A DNA stretch of 64,000 nucleotides from Bacteroidetes bacterium ADurb.Bin008 (GTDB taxonomy: Bacteria > Bacteroidota > Bacteroidia > Bacteroidales > Tenuifilaceae): positions 1 through 64,000 of the forward strand of contig MWFE01000010.1 in the NCBI GenBank assembly GCA_002071445.1, in the 5' to 3' direction. The notes under the pieces are model-generated. The model ran no database searches. It was not told the DNA's origin and saw nothing but the letters and a program-made list of their open reading frames with translations. Shown here piece after piece: positions 27,949-37,615 of the stretch. The stretch's first letter is position 1. The number at the start of each line of letters is the position of its first letter. The position numbers and the translations under genes are program-made.

Positions 27949-27961
27949 CCGCGGGTGCTTA
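27937..27961 (-). terminator. Terminator of tRNA(CAU), overlapping the GIY-YIG start
   Basis: Stem AAGCACCC/GGGTGCTT followed by T7 on the minus strand, 8 bases after the tRNA 3' end. The GTG start of the GIY-YIG gene is within the stem. Confidence 0.7.
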
Positions 27962-27968
27962 TGGTGAG

Positions 27969-28042
27969 TGGGCCTAACTGGGCTTGAACCAGTGACCCCC
28001 TGATTATGAGTCAGGTGCTCTAACCAGCTGAGCTATAGGCCC
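27969..28042 (-). tRNA. tRNA with CAU anticodon (probably Ile2, or Met)
   Basis: A 74-nt cloverleaf on the minus strand: acceptor GGGCCTA/TAGGCCC, D-stem GCTC/GAGC, anticodon stem CCTGA/TCAGG with loop CTCATAA, T-stem ACTGG/CCAGT, discriminator A. CCA is not encoded. The anticodon CAU fits elongator Met or the Ile2 tRNA modified by TilS; the sequence around the anticodon does not decide this, and I lean to Ile2. Confidence 0.9.
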
Positions 28043-28142
28043 TGAATAGTATGTAAAACAATAAAATTGGCAGATGCCTTTTTTATCGGCTTGCAAAATT
28101 ACATATTTGCATCGGAAATTAAAACCCCTAAACACTTTTTTT

Positions 28143-28796
28143 ATGCAAAAACCCATTTTTATCCCTTACGCACATATTCCCATTAAAAATATAATTTTCG
28201 ACCTGGGCGGAGTTATCATGAATATTAGCTACCAAAAAACCCTCGATGCGTTCAAACAAATTGGGATAAACAATATTGAAGAATTATACACCCAGATGGA
28301 GCAAACAGAATTATTCGATTTATTTGACAAGGGGCTTATTACTCCTCATGATTTCAGAGATTCCATACGACAATACTCACCGATTGGGCTAACAGATGGC
28401 GATATCGATATGGCATGGAATGACATGTTCTTGGACCTGCCAAAAGTAAGGCTAGACCTTTTACAAAGCGTAAAAAATCATTACAACACCTTTCTGCTAA
28501 GCAATACCAATGCAATACATATTGAATATTTCAATCAACTGCTAAACAGGGAATTCGGGCTAAAAGACTTTTCGAACTTTTTCCATAAAATTTACTATTC
28601 CTACGAAATTAAAATGCGAAAACCCGACCCTGATCCCTTTATGCTGATTGTGAATGAGAACGGTTTGAAAGTGGAGGAAACCCTCTTTATCGACGATTCA
28701 ATACAGCACATCGTGACAGCGCATTCGTTGGGAATTCATTCCTATTTGCTGAAGTGCAATGAAAGCGAAATCATAGAGAACCTTTTCAAACGATGA
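28143..28796 (+). CDS. HAD-superfamily phosphatase (subfamily IA)
   Basis: A 217-aa protein. ATG 28143 is preferred over 28074 because the HAD core begins 20 residues later. Motif I is IIFDLGGVIMN (nucleophile Asp; the second Asp is replaced by Gly, as in epoxide-hydrolase N-terminal-like HADs), motif II is LLSNTNAIH, motif III KMRKPDPDPF and motif IV FIDDSIQHI. A four-helix cap lies between motifs I and II. The Gly in place of the second Asp is common in this subgroup (YihX-like sugar phosphatases use DxG too). The substrate is unknown. Confidence 0.9.
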   Translation: MQKPIFIPYAHIPIKNIIFDLGGVIMNISYQKTLDAFKQIGINNIEELYTQMEQTELFDLFDKGLITPHDFRDSIRQYSPIGLTDGDIDMAWNDMFLDLPKVRLDLLQSVKNHYNTFLLSNTNAIHIEYFNQLLNREFGLKDFSNFFHKIYYSYEIKMRKPDPDPFMLIVNENGLKVEETLFIDDSIQHIVTAHSLGIHSYLLKCNESEIIENLFKR

Positions 28797-28844
28797 GCTT
28801 TTTTTGACAAGGTGATTTATCCTGAATTATTGACAATTAAATCC

Positions 28845-28852
28845 TAAATTTG
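28845..28852 (+). promoter_or_regulatory. -7 box TAAATTTG before glnS
   Basis: It matches TAnnTTTG and lies 26 bases before the glnS ATG. No good TTTG is found at the expected -33 distance, so support is partial. Confidence 0.4.
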
Positions 28853-28878
28853 TACCCTAAAACAAAAAACTACTTTTT

Positions 28879-30570
28879 ATGAGCGATTCCAACGGACTCA
28901 TGGATGTGCTGGGTAATCCCCGCAATTTTTTGGAAGAGATTATTGAAGAAGATATTAAATCGGGTAAACATGGGGGAAGGGTATTAACGCGTTTCCCCCC
29001 CGAACCCAACGGATACCTTCATATAGGTCATGCCAAGTCCATTTGCCTCAATTTTGGGCTTGCCCAAAAATATGGCGGTCAGACCAACCTACGGTTTGAT
29101 GATACTAACCCCACCAAAGAGGAGGTGGAATACGTTGAGTCCATTAAGGAGGATATTGAATGGCTTGGCTTTAAGTGGGCCAATGAACTTTACGCTTCCG
29201 ATTACTTTGAGCAGCTGTATCAATGGGCAGAGCTGTTGATAAATAAGAAGTTGGCATATGTTGACGATCAGTCGCAGGAAGAGATACGGCTAAATCGGGG
29301 GACAGTAACCCAACCGGGCACGGAGAGCCCATGGCGCAACAGGAGCGTGGAAGAGAATCTGGAACTTTTCCGCAACATGCGGGCAGGCAAATACCCGGAC
29401 GGCAGCCGGGTGCTTCGCGCAAAAATTGACATGGCCCACCCCAATATGCTCATGCGCGACCCCATTCTCTACCGGATAATCCATGCACACCACCATCGCA
29501 CGGGTAACGACTGGTGTATCTACCCCATGTACGACTACGCTCATGGTCAATGCGATTCTATAGAAAGGATTACCCACTCCATCTGCACTTTAGAGTTTGA
29601 TGTGCACAGGCCCCTGTACGATTGGTTCATCGAGAAGTTGGAGATTTTCCCCTCGCACCAGTATGAGTTTGCCCGGCTTAACCTAACTTACACGGTGATG
29701 AGCAAGCGCAAGCTGCTTCAGCTGGTACAGGAAGGCTTTGTTAGCGGTTGGGACGATCCGCGGATGCCTACCATTTGCGGGCTTCGCCGCAGGGGTTTTA
29801 CTCCCGAATCATTAAGAAATTTTGCAGAAAAGGTAGGAGTTGCCAAACGCGATAACGTTATCGATCTGTCGTTGCTGGAATTTACCCTGCGCGAAGACCT
29901 TAATCTGCGCGCCCAGAGACGCATGGCTGTTCTTAACCCGCTGAAAGTGATAATTACCAACTACCCCGAAGGGGAGTTTGAAGAATTGGAGGCCATTAAT
30001 AATCCCGAGGATGAAACGGCAGGGAAACGCCTGGTTCCTTTTGGCAGGGAGATTTATATAGAGCAGGAAGATTTCATGGAGAATCCTCCCAAAAAGTTTT
30101 TCCGATTGGCTCCCGGAGCCGAGGTTAGACTTCGCTACGCCTATTTCATCAAGTGCAATAATGTTGTGAAAGATTCGCTGGGCAATATTACCGAGTTGCA
30201 TTGCACCTACGATCCTAAATCTAAAGGTGGAACCTCGCCCGACGGGCGAAAGGTTCAGGGCACCATACATTGGGTATCGGCTAAGCATGTCGTAAAGGCT
30301 GAGATTCGTCTATTCGACCGCCTGTTTATGAGTATCAACCCTGATGATGTTCCGGAGGGTGTAGATTGGAAAACGGGCCTTAACCCCGAATCTCTTAAAG
30401 TGATCACAGGGTTTTTGGAACCCTCGCTCAAAGAAGCAAAGCCATTAGATAAGTTCCAGTTTGAGCGCATGGGCTATTTTAGCGTTGATTACGACAGTAA
30501 ACCTGAGAATCTTGTTTTTAACCGCACTACTACCCTAAAGGATACCTGGGCAAAAATTGCAGGGAAATAG
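28879..30570 (+). CDS. glnS: Glutaminyl-tRNA synthetase
   Basis: A 563-aa class I synthetase charging tRNA-Gln directly. HIGH motif at residues 48-51 ([14 protein letters not shown]), KMSKS-type loop as VMSKRK at residues 273-278. The two C-terminal anticodon-binding beta-barrels are present ([15 protein letters not shown]). Its cognate tRNA-Gln(CUG) gene lies 73 bases downstream on the same strand. This arrangement suggests that the cell does not rely only on the GatCAB route for Gln-tRNA. Confidence 0.96.
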   Translation: MSDSNGLMDVLGNPRNFLEEIIEEDIKSGKHGGRVLTRFPPEPNGYLHIGHAKSICLNFGLAQKYGGQTNLRFDDTNPTKEEVEYVESIKEDIEWLGFKWANELYASDYFEQLYQWAELLINKKLAYVDDQSQEEIRLNRGTVTQPGTESPWRNRSVEENLELFRNMRAGKYPDGSRVLRAKIDMAHPNMLMRDPILYRIIHAHHHRTGNDWCIYPMYDYAHGQCDSIERITHSICTLEFDVHRPLYDWFIEKLEIFPSHQYEFARLNLTYTVMSKRKLLQLVQEGFVSGWDDPRMPTICGLRRRGFTPESLRNFAEKVGVAKRDNVIDLSLLEFTLREDLNLRAQRRMAVLNPLKVIITNYPEGEFEELEAINNPEDETAGKRLVPFGREIYIEQEDFMENPPKKFFRLAPGAEVRLRYAYFIKCNNVVKDSLGNITELHCTYDPKSKGGTSPDGRKVQGTIHWVSAKHVVKAEIRLFDRLFMSINPDDVPEGVDWKTGLNPESLKVITGFLEPSLKEAKPLDKFQFERMGYFSVDYDSKPENLVFNRTTTLKDTWAKIAGK

Positions 30571-30622
30571 TTACTTGGGCAAAATATTGGCAAATTTTTT
30601 ACAAAAATGCAGCCCGTATTCG

Positions 30623-30630
30623 TATATTTG
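30623..30630 (+). promoter_or_regulatory. -7 box of the tRNA-Gln promoter
   Basis: TATATTTG matches TAnnTTTG and is 13 bases before the tRNA 5' end. The upstream TTTTTTAC at about 30594-30602 may serve as the -33 element. Confidence 0.5.
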
Positions 30631-30643
30631 CAGCCCTGATAAT

Positions 30644-30716
30644 TGTCCTGTGGTGTAATTGGCAACACGTCTGACTCTGGATCAGAAGAGTCCAGGTTCG
30701 AGCCCTGGCAGGACAA
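30644..30716 (+). tRNA. tRNA-Gln (anticodon CUG)
   Basis: A 73-nt cloverleaf: acceptor TGTCCTG/CAGGACA, anticodon stem TCTGA/TCAGA with loop CTCTGGA giving anticodon CUG, T-stem CCAGG/CCTGG, discriminator A, no encoded CCA. It follows glnS. Confidence 0.93.
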
Positions 30717-30818
30717 CAAAATACTCCTTATTCCTGAGGATAATTCATTTCAATTCTGCCCACTCACTTAAATTAACTTTTAAGATTTTAAATCTAATTC
30801 TCACATTATTAAAAACAT

Positions 30819-30856
30819 AAAGGGGTTGCTAATGAACCTACCATAGCAACCCCTTT
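30819..30856. terminator. Bidirectional terminator between tRNA-Gln and the acylase gene
   Basis: A perfect 13-bp stem, AAAGGGGTTGCTA with TAGCAACCCCTTT, 12-base loop. It lies between the convergent tRNA-Gln (+) and penicillin acylase (-) genes, 22 bases from the acylase stop. Confidence 0.75.
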
Positions 30857-30877
30857 CCATTTATCCGGCCAAGACGG

Positions 30878-33283
30878 CTATTTTAGCTTTGATGGTGAAA
30901 ATTTGGCCACGTAGCAAGCATTACTCTCAATATCTTTACTATTAAAAATATCTGTTTTGTAATGGTTATTGACATACATTTCCGCCTGATCGCAATAGTA
31001 TTTACTGGCAGGAATGCCCGAAGTTCCGGTAGGAATAACCACCAACGAATTATCCCAATTTGACAAATCGTAAATATGCCTTTGCGATGCACCGTTGTTG
31101 GAAGTAAAAGGCTTTTTAAAGCTAAAAGAATAGGGGCAAACTGTATGGAAACTGCCTCCAACGGGGAACGGCCCTTTATTCAGGCTAAAAATTCTATCCA
31201 ATATTTTCACGGAGCCCATGGGGTGGCCAAGAATAAGACGGTGAATTTTTCCCCATTCCCAGCCGTTAGGATTGTTACCCATATTATCTTCAAGCCAGGC
31301 AACCGTTTGTTTGAATGTGATTAAAACCATGTCTTCAAACGACTCCCTCTCTTCAGTATTGATATCGTCAATCCATGATGAATTGGGGTTCCGCCACACA
31401 TGGTCGAAAAGTTCTTTACATAAACCCGAGCCGATGAACTCAGTGTAAAGGTTTTCACCCATTTCATCGATTACGGTATTCTTAATAAATAGCAGGTAAA
31501 ATTTCTCAAAAATCGTTGTTGCAATGCTTTCAGGCTTTAGCACCATGTCCCAGTTTTTCAGGTATTCCAGTGCCTTTTGCTCGTTCACAGTGAGATCATT
31601 CGCAGTTGAAATGGCGGCAATCAGCTTATTAAGGTATCGCTCCACAAGTTTCGATTTAAAATCAGCCTGCATGGCCTTGTAATCCTCAATCCCCAACTTC
31701 TCTTTGGAATTAAGCATTTCAACAATCCTATCGGCGCGGTTCGGGATAGAGTACCAGTAACCGATATAGTAGTGATAATCATCGCCTACGGTTCTGTTAT
31801 TGGCGGAACTGATAAACCCTTGTGGCGGATTGAATGTATAGGGAAGTTTTTCAAACGGAAGCAGCCCTTCCCAATCATACTGATCGGTTTCGCCCGGGTA
31901 TATCGATATCCCGTTGCCTGCCTTACGCACGGGTGCTCCGGTTGCTGTTTGAAGCCCGATATTCCCATCCACATCAGCATATATAACATTTTGGCTAACA
32001 GAGGTCATGGTGGTGAGAGCATTGCGAAAATCATCCCAGTTAGCTGCCCGATTAAGCAAATAAACAGTTCGTAGCTCGTTGCTGTACATATTGCCTGTCC
32101 ATTGCATGGAAATAGCCTCTCCCTCAATCTTTTTAAAACCCGATACGATGGGACCTCTATGGGTAAAGCGAATTTCTTTGGTTACGGTGTCGCCGCCCTT
32201 AACGGCTATCTTTTCAGGGCGTATTTCCATATCTTTCCATTCCCCATTGTAACGGTACTGATTTGGGTTTTCGGGGTTGATTGTTTCTAAGTAAAAATCG
32301 GTTTCATCAACATAAACATTGGTCATTCCCCAGGCAATACGCTCATTATGACCAACGATAACTAAGGGTTGCCCCGGCAATACCACGCCCGTAACGTTCA
32401 GCTTACCATCAACTACCTGATGCATTTGGTACCAAATGCCCGGAGCATTAAGCCCCAAGTGCATATCGTTAGCCAACAAAGGCTTCCCTGTTTCGCTTTT
32501 CTGTGGGGCAACTGCCCAGTTATTGCTCCCTCTGAAAATTTCCAACCCCATTGTTTTAAGGTTTGCGTTGCCATCGAGCAAAGAGAACATTTGTGAACCT
32601 TTTTCTGCTGGTAATGAGGGATGGACATAGGTTTTATGCTGATTGAGATCAGGAATCAACTCCATAAATTTTTCTTCGTCAACCACCGATTTGAGTTTGT
32701 GTAGCAAAGTTTCTGAATCCCATGATCCTGTGAGATCCCATGCCATATATCCAATAAGGTTGATGGAATGAATTGGCTGCCATGGTTCGGGTTTATAGCC
32801 AAGGATTGTAAACTCAGGGGGCAACTTTTTCAGATTTTTCTCAATAAATTGGTTAACACCTTCGGAAAATGCATTCAGGGCATTTTGAATGTTCTCGTCG
32901 GTTTTCGAGAGTACCATTTCCGATTTATCCTGTATGCGCAATGCACGGAGTAGATGGTCGGTATCAACCATCCCCTCGCCAAAAATTTCGGAAAGGCGCC
33001 CCTGTGTGACGCGTCGTAATAAATCCATATGCCACAATCTGTCCTGTGCCATTAGGTAACCCACGGTTAGGTATAGATCATTCTCGTTCTTTGCGTAAAT
33101 GTGGGGAACAGCATGCATGTCCCTGTAAACCATAACCTCGTCGGTTAATCCGGACAGGGTCACATTTTGGTTGTAGTCGGGAAGAGCTTTACGAGAAATT
33201 CTGTTAATGATAATAATACCGACTATAATAACCACAAGGATAAGTATGGCTATTATACCAACTATTCTTTTTAATGTTTTCAT
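30878..33283 (-). CDS. Penicillin-acylase-family hydrolase
   Basis: An 801-aa Ntn-hydrolase precursor. An N-terminal membrane helix (IVGIIAILILVVIIVGIII) anchors it to the inner membrane. The alpha-chain region is followed by the autocleavage site: S253 in FRGSNNWAVAP would be the N-terminal nucleophile of the beta chain. LLANDMHLGLNAPG and AWGMTNVYVDETDFY are family-typical. Relatives hydrolyse amides such as penicillins or acyl-homoserine lactones. The natural substrate cannot be told from the sequence. Confidence 0.92.
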   Translation of the reverse strand: MKTLKRIVGIIAILILVVIIVGIIIINRISRKALPDYNQNVTLSGLTDEVMVYRDMHAVPHIYAKNENDLYLTVGYLMAQDRLWHMDLLRRVTQGRLSEIFGEGMVDTDHLLRALRIQDKSEMVLSKTDENIQNALNAFSEGVNQFIEKNLKKLPPEFTILGYKPEPWQPIHSINLIGYMAWDLTGSWDSETLLHKLKSVVDEEKFMELIPDLNQHKTYVHPSLPAEKGSQMFSLLDGNANLKTMGLEIFRGSNNWAVAPQKSETGKPLLANDMHLGLNAPGIWYQMHQVVDGKLNVTGVVLPGQPLVIVGHNERIAWGMTNVYVDETDFYLETINPENPNQYRYNGEWKDMEIRPEKIAVKGGDTVTKEIRFTHRGPIVSGFKKIEGEAISMQWTGNMYSNELRTVYLLNRAANWDDFRNALTTMTSVSQNVIYADVDGNIGLQTATGAPVRKAGNGISIYPGETDQYDWEGLLPFEKLPYTFNPPQGFISSANNRTVGDDYHYYIGYWYSIPNRADRIVEMLNSKEKLGIEDYKAMQADFKSKLVERYLNKLIAAISTANDLTVNEQKALEYLKNWDMVLKPESIATTIFEKFYLLFIKNTVIDEMGENLYTEFIGSGLCKELFDHVWRNPNSSWIDDINTEERESFEDMVLITFKQTVAWLEDNMGNNPNGWEWGKIHRLILGHPMGSVKILDRIFSLNKGPFPVGGSFHTVCPYSFSFKKPFTSNNGASQRHIYDLSNWDNSLVVIPTGTSGIPASKYYCDQAEMYVNNHYKTDIFNSKDIESNACYVAKFSPSKLK

Positions 33284-33400
33284 AATTAACTGGTTTTGGG
33301 TGATTGACAGGCAAGTTTAATGATAATTTTACAATTTATAGTTTTAATTCGTTTAATAATGGAAAAATATCAAAAAAACACATAGCCAACACCATGGAAC

Positions 33401-34594
33401 TTAATAAAGAAGTCCAAATAGCCAAAGAGGAATGGTATGGTTTGAACCAACTTCAATTCCATCGGTAGCAGAAAAAGCATGGGGATTATTAACCAAAAAC
33501 TTCGAGGGCTTTTTATATGTACCCACTTCAAAAATCCATTTGGCATCAACTTCAAAATCACCGTTGTTTGGCTTCTTAATTGACCATAAGTGGCTGAGCT
33601 GATTCATAAAAAAAGTTTTACTAATTGTGCCAGCCGTTAGCTCTCGCTCTGAGAGAAGTGTGTGGATATTTGAATTATTCAGAAAGATTGTTTGAGGTTT
33701 TTGGAGAATACTTATTATGCTACCTGCAGGATACAAGAGCTGTATCAGCCCTGCCTTTTCAAGGTGGAAAAGATAGACGATCAATGTATTCCTGTGTACA
33801 CCAACCTTTTCGCTAAGTCTAAGGATGTTGGGTTTAAACGGTGCATTCTGAGCAATGGCATAGAAAAGCTGCTTCATATTACCGGCATTGTGTGGATCAT
33901 AACCCTCAAGATAGTTTAAATCGACCTCAATGGCCTGCATGAGCAGCTGCTCAATATTCTGCAATGTGTTGTCTGTCTGGTTATATGTGGATGGATAATA
34001 GCCATTAACAAGATAGTTGTCGAAATGGAAAAGTGGCTTAAACCGGGACGATAGATCCAAAGCAATATCCCTGTGGTTGTTGATAATATCCTCAAGGCTG
34101 AAAACAGGAAGATCAGCCACCCCAATATATTTCAAATATTCTCTGAAAGAAAGACCTTGTAGATTGTAGGTTTTAACGTTTTTGCAGAAATCAGCCCCTT
34201 GTTTCAACATATCGATGACTGACGAACCGGAAAACACAACGCTGAGATCCTGAATGTTGTGAAAGATGTTGATCAAATCCTGCGACCAGTTGGCCTGTTT
34301 ATGCACTTCATCTACAAAAAGGCATTTACCTCCCCTGTTTCTGAAATCATAGGCTAATTGGTAAAGGGAGTGGGATGAGAAGTAAAAATCTTCAAGAGAT
34401 ATGTAAAGAGCCTCGTAGCTGTTGCCAAATCTATGCACTATCTGTTGAAGCATCAGGGTTGTTTTGCCCACTCCGCGTGGTCCAATGATTCCAACAAGTC
34501 TGTGATTCCAGTCTATTTGCTCGTTAAGGTGACGGGAGAAGCGCATGGGAACGCTACCAATTACCTGATTTGATTTGTCACGTAGTTTATTCAT
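33401..34594 (-). CDS. AAA-family ATPase with DUF4143 domain
   Basis: A 397-aa protein. ATG 34594 (MNKLRDKSNQ) is chosen because the longer reading begins in an AT-rich stretch. An AAA_14 domain has Walker A GPRGVGKTTL near residues 38-47 and Walker B KCLFVDEVHKQ. A C-terminal DUF4143 domain follows a winged-helix-like part (LSEKVGVHRNTLIVYL) and ends with ...FEVDAKWIFEVG, whose Asp/Glu/Lys pattern resembles a PD-(D/E)XK fold. Members are common, variable and often laterally moved in bacteria and archaea, with no settled function. A BREX or defence role has been suggested for some relatives but is not shown here. Confidence 0.86.
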   Translation of the reverse strand: MNKLRDKSNQVIGSVPMRFSRHLNEQIDWNHRLVGIIGPRGVGKTTLMLQQIVHRFGNSYEALYISLEDFYFSSHSLYQLAYDFRNRGGKCLFVDEVHKQANWSQDLINIFHNIQDLSVVFSGSSVIDMLKQGADFCKNVKTYNLQGLSFREYLKYIGVADLPVFSLEDIINNHRDIALDLSSRFKPLFHFDNYLVNGYYPSTYNQTDNTLQNIEQLLMQAIEVDLNYLEGYDPHNAGNMKQLFYAIAQNAPFKPNILRLSEKVGVHRNTLIVYLFHLEKAGLIQLLYPAGSIISILQKPQTIFLNNSNIHTLLSERELTAGTISKTFFMNQLSHLWSIKKPNNGDFEVDAKWIFEVGTYKKPSKFLVNNPHAFSATDGIEVGSNHTIPLWLFGLLY

Positions 34595-34926
34595 TGTATA
34601 GATATTTATGCAAATATAATAAATAGTGCATAAAAATAAAAGCAAAAATATTGTTTTTTTAATCTAAAGAATTCAACTTATTATTAAATAGATTTGATAA
34701 TGCTATTTCGGTAGTGTGGCCGAATTAGCGTGCCTTAGAATATTGTTATTGGTGAAAGCACGGAATGCAGTGAGGTAAATCGGGGGATATTACCTCATAA
34801 TCAAAATTATTCAATTGTTAAAAAGGGTAGGACTGGTACAAAGACAATAAAATAATGGAAACAATAGGGGAAAAAAGCCCCGGCCAATGTAATCCCAATT
34901 AATTGCAACTTATACCATCAATGGTA
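34595..34926. other. Intergenic stretch with an 8-bp inverted repeat
   Basis: About 330 bases, AT-rich, no ORF. TGAGGTAA (34771-34778) and TTACCTCA (34790-34797) form a perfect 8-bp inverted repeat with an 11-base loop. It lacks a T-run on either side, so it looks like a protein-binding site or small hairpin more than a terminator. It lies between the stop of the hybrid kinase gene and the start of the ATPase gene. Confidence 0.45.
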
Positions 34927-37500
34927 CTAAAGGTTTTCCAAGTCGTGTTTAAGCAGTTGCTCTACGCGTAAAACTTCTTTATTTATGTACGATAGGGTTT
35001 TTCGTGCTTTTCTTCCTTTCAGTTTACCATGATTTATGCTCTCAAGCACTTCGAGAGTATCGGCCAGCTTAAATGCTTTCAATTGCCTGTAGGCCGATTT
35101 CATCCGGTGGGCAACTTCCGATACCATTATATGGTTTTTGTTTGTATAGTGGAGTTTCAGTTCGTTGAGGTTGGCATTGGAGTTGTCGATGAACGATTGT
35201 AATATGGCTTTTACAGAATCCTTATTGTTGCCTGCAAACCGAATGATATCGCTGAGATTATAATCCCCGCCATCCTCATCATGTAACCCTGAGAGTTTGC
35301 TAATTGCTTTGAAATTATTGCCGTTCACCCTGGGCGCAAGAATGTTGTACAGATCAATTTCATCGAACGGTTTGATAAGGACGCCGTCGAACCCGGCATC
35401 GTAATAGAATGAAGGGTTGTCGATGGTGCTGTTTGCGGTTAGGGCAATAACAACAGGCGTTGGCACAATGGTGGGGTGCTCCTTAATGGCTTTTACCAAA
35501 TCGAAGCCGCTAAGCCCGGGCATTTGAATATCGGAAAGAATCACATCGTAAGAGTTAGCTTCGGCCTCATCAATGGCTACTTTGGGATTGCCAATAATTG
35601 TGGGAGAAACGCCAAGCGTTTTCAGCATTTCGCCAATGAGGTCCTGGCTGATTTTATCGTCATCCACAACCAAAATTTTAAGCGTAGCAGGCAGGGATAG
35701 GTTTGAAAGCGCTTCTTCGCCGGCCGTCAGGTCGGGCCTCTCGCCAAGGGCGTATCCTATCCTGAGGGTGAAAGTTGTTCCCTTGTTAAGTTCGCTGTGT
35801 ACGCTGATGTTTCCTCCCTGCAGCTCGGTCAACTTTTTAACTATGGTTAGGCCTAAGCCTGTACCGCCGTACTTGCGTGAAGTGCTGGAGTCGACCTGGG
35901 TAAACTGCTCGAATATCGAATCTACTTTTTCCGGCTCGATACCGATGCCTGTATCGGTAACCTCAAAATTGAAAAGAATATGGTCTTCAGCGCCTTCGCT
36001 GTGGTTAACCAGTAGGATAACACCCCCATCGTTGGTAAATTTGATGGCATTGCTCACCAGGTTGAAAAGTATTTGTTTCAGCCTGAAGGGATCACCCACG
36101 ACGGTAATTGGCAGTTCTTGTTGACAGTGTAGTTGGAGCGATATGTTCTTTTCCTTAGCCTTAAATGCAAATGTTTCTATCGTTTCCTTGGCAATATCAT
36201 ATGGCGAGAAAGGAATTGCTTCAAACTTCAAATAGCCTCCCTCAATCTTGGAAAGATCCAGAATATCGTTAACGATGTGCAATAAGTGCTGGGAAGAATT
36301 TTCGAGGGATGTGACAAATCTATTCTGGCTTTCGTGTAGATCGGATCGTTTCAGCATGCGCGAGAAACCGATTATGGCGCTAAGGGGCGTACGGATTTCA
36401 TGGCTCATGTTGGCAAGGAACTCCTCTTTAATTTTCAGAAGTTTTTCGGCAAATTTTTTAGCTTCAAGAAGTTGGCTTCGATAAAAATTGGCATTAGTTA
36501 TATCTCTGAAAATAATGAGTGTGAAAACAAGCACCATTAAGAAAGCGGCGGCACCCAGAGCTATTAAAAGGTTAGTGGAACTTTTCACCACTTCTTTGGC
36601 CTCCTCGGTTTGATTGAAGGAATTTTTCAATTCCTCCTGTTCAAGAAGCGAGACCATATTGCGAATCTGGTCCATTATCTGCTTATCGCTTCGTAACAGT
36701 TCCAGCTCTTTAGTGCTAATATTGTAGATAACCTCCTGCTGTTGATTTTTGATTTGAGTTAAAATTTTAACCACCTCGTTCAACAGGCTATCAGAGGAAT
36801 AGGCTACTCCTAACTTTAGAGTATCAATTTTGGTTTCCACCTTTACATGCATCTTCGTAATGGTAGTGTCCTTGGGTTCGGGCGGCTTGGAGAACCAACG
36901 CTTCATGCGTGAAAATAGCCCCTGATCCAACTCGACTTCCGGTTTTCGTGAAATAACTGTATCCTGCTTTGATGTGGTGGTTATCGTTGTTTTAGTGATT
37001 ACTGAGGCCTGATTTGAGGTATTGGGCTCAATTTTCTCAACCTCTTCAAGGGCCAAATGGTAAAATTGTGAATATTGATCCTCCGTTTTCAGGGCTAATA
37101 GCTCATTGAGGATATTTTTCTTACTCTCTAGTAGCTCCTGTATGTAAAGGATTTTGCCGCTTTGAACAGGATTGTCGTAGGAGAGAATCAGCAGGGAATC
37201 GACCTTTTCGTTGATGTTTATTAGTAACGAGAAATAGAGCGTTAAATAGTGCTCGTCGTGTGTGAGGGTATAGGTGCGGATGTTACTTTCTGCCTCGTAT
37301 ATATCGGCTAGAATATTATTGAGCTTAATGAGCTTCTGCCTGGGCTCTGAAAGGATCTCCTGGGTACTGCTAAGCTTTGTAAATCCTTTGTAAGTAACGA
37401 AAGAAGCAGCAAATGCAATGCTCAGGATTATTAAAAACCCGAACAGCACTTTAGGCTTAATTCTCAGCCGCTGCTTCTTTTCGCTGGCGTCTATTTTCAC
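34927..37500 (-). CDS. Hybrid histidine kinase (HisKA-HATPase-REC-HPt)
   Basis: An 857-aa inner-membrane sensor. Two membrane helices (about 18-38 and 310-330) flank a ~270-residue periplasmic helical region. HisKA has H367 in SHEIRTPLSAII, then a HATPase domain with TDTGIGIEPEKVDSIFEQF and GTGLGLTIV, a receiver domain with D657 in DVILSDIQMPG, and a C-terminal HPt with H798 in EVAHRMKSAYRQL. The receiver and HPt suggest a phosphorelay to a separate response regulator that is not encoded next door; the NtrC-type regulator at 49770 is the only complete free-standing regulator seen in this window. Next upstream is a coiled-coil lipoprotein on the same strand. Confidence 0.93.
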   Translation of the reverse strand: MKIDASEKKQRLRIKPKVLFGFLIILSIAFAASFVTYKGFTKLSSTQEILSEPRQKLIKLNNILADIYEAESNIRTYTLTHDEHYLTLYFSLLININEKVDSLLILSYDNPVQSGKILYIQELLESKKNILNELLALKTEDQYSQFYHLALEEVEKIEPNTSNQASVITKTTITTTSKQDTVISRKPEVELDQGLFSRMKRWFSKPPEPKDTTITKMHVKVETKIDTLKLGVAYSSDSLLNEVVKILTQIKNQQQEVIYNISTKELELLRSDKQIMDQIRNMVSLLEQEELKNSFNQTEEAKEVVKSSTNLLIALGAAAFLMVLVFTLIIFRDITNANFYRSQLLEAKKFAEKLLKIKEEFLANMSHEIRTPLSAIIGFSRMLKRSDLHESQNRFVTSLENSSQHLLHIVNDILDLSKIEGGYLKFEAIPFSPYDIAKETIETFAFKAKEKNISLQLHCQQELPITVVGDPFRLKQILFNLVSNAIKFTNDGGVILLVNHSEGAEDHILFNFEVTDTGIGIEPEKVDSIFEQFTQVDSSTSRKYGGTGLGLTIVKKLTELQGGNISVHSELNKGTTFTLRIGYALGERPDLTAGEEALSNLSLPATLKILVVDDDKISQDLIGEMLKTLGVSPTIIGNPKVAIDEAEANSYDVILSDIQMPGLSGFDLVKAIKEHPTIVPTPVVIALTANSTIDNPSFYYDAGFDGVLIKPFDEIDLYNILAPRVNGNNFKAISKLSGLHDEDGGDYNLSDIIRFAGNNKDSVKAILQSFIDNSNANLNELKLHYTNKNHIMVSEVAHRMKSAYRQLKAFKLADTLEVLESINHGKLKGRKARKTLSYINKEVLRVEQLLKHDLENL

Positions 37501-37615
37501 CGGAAAGGGTTATAATTTGCAAAGGTGCAATATACAAAAAAGTACCGGCTTGTTGTTACGCCCAATGAAGTCCAACGCAAAACCCGTTAAATTTGGTTTA
37601 AATACCCCGCATCGA

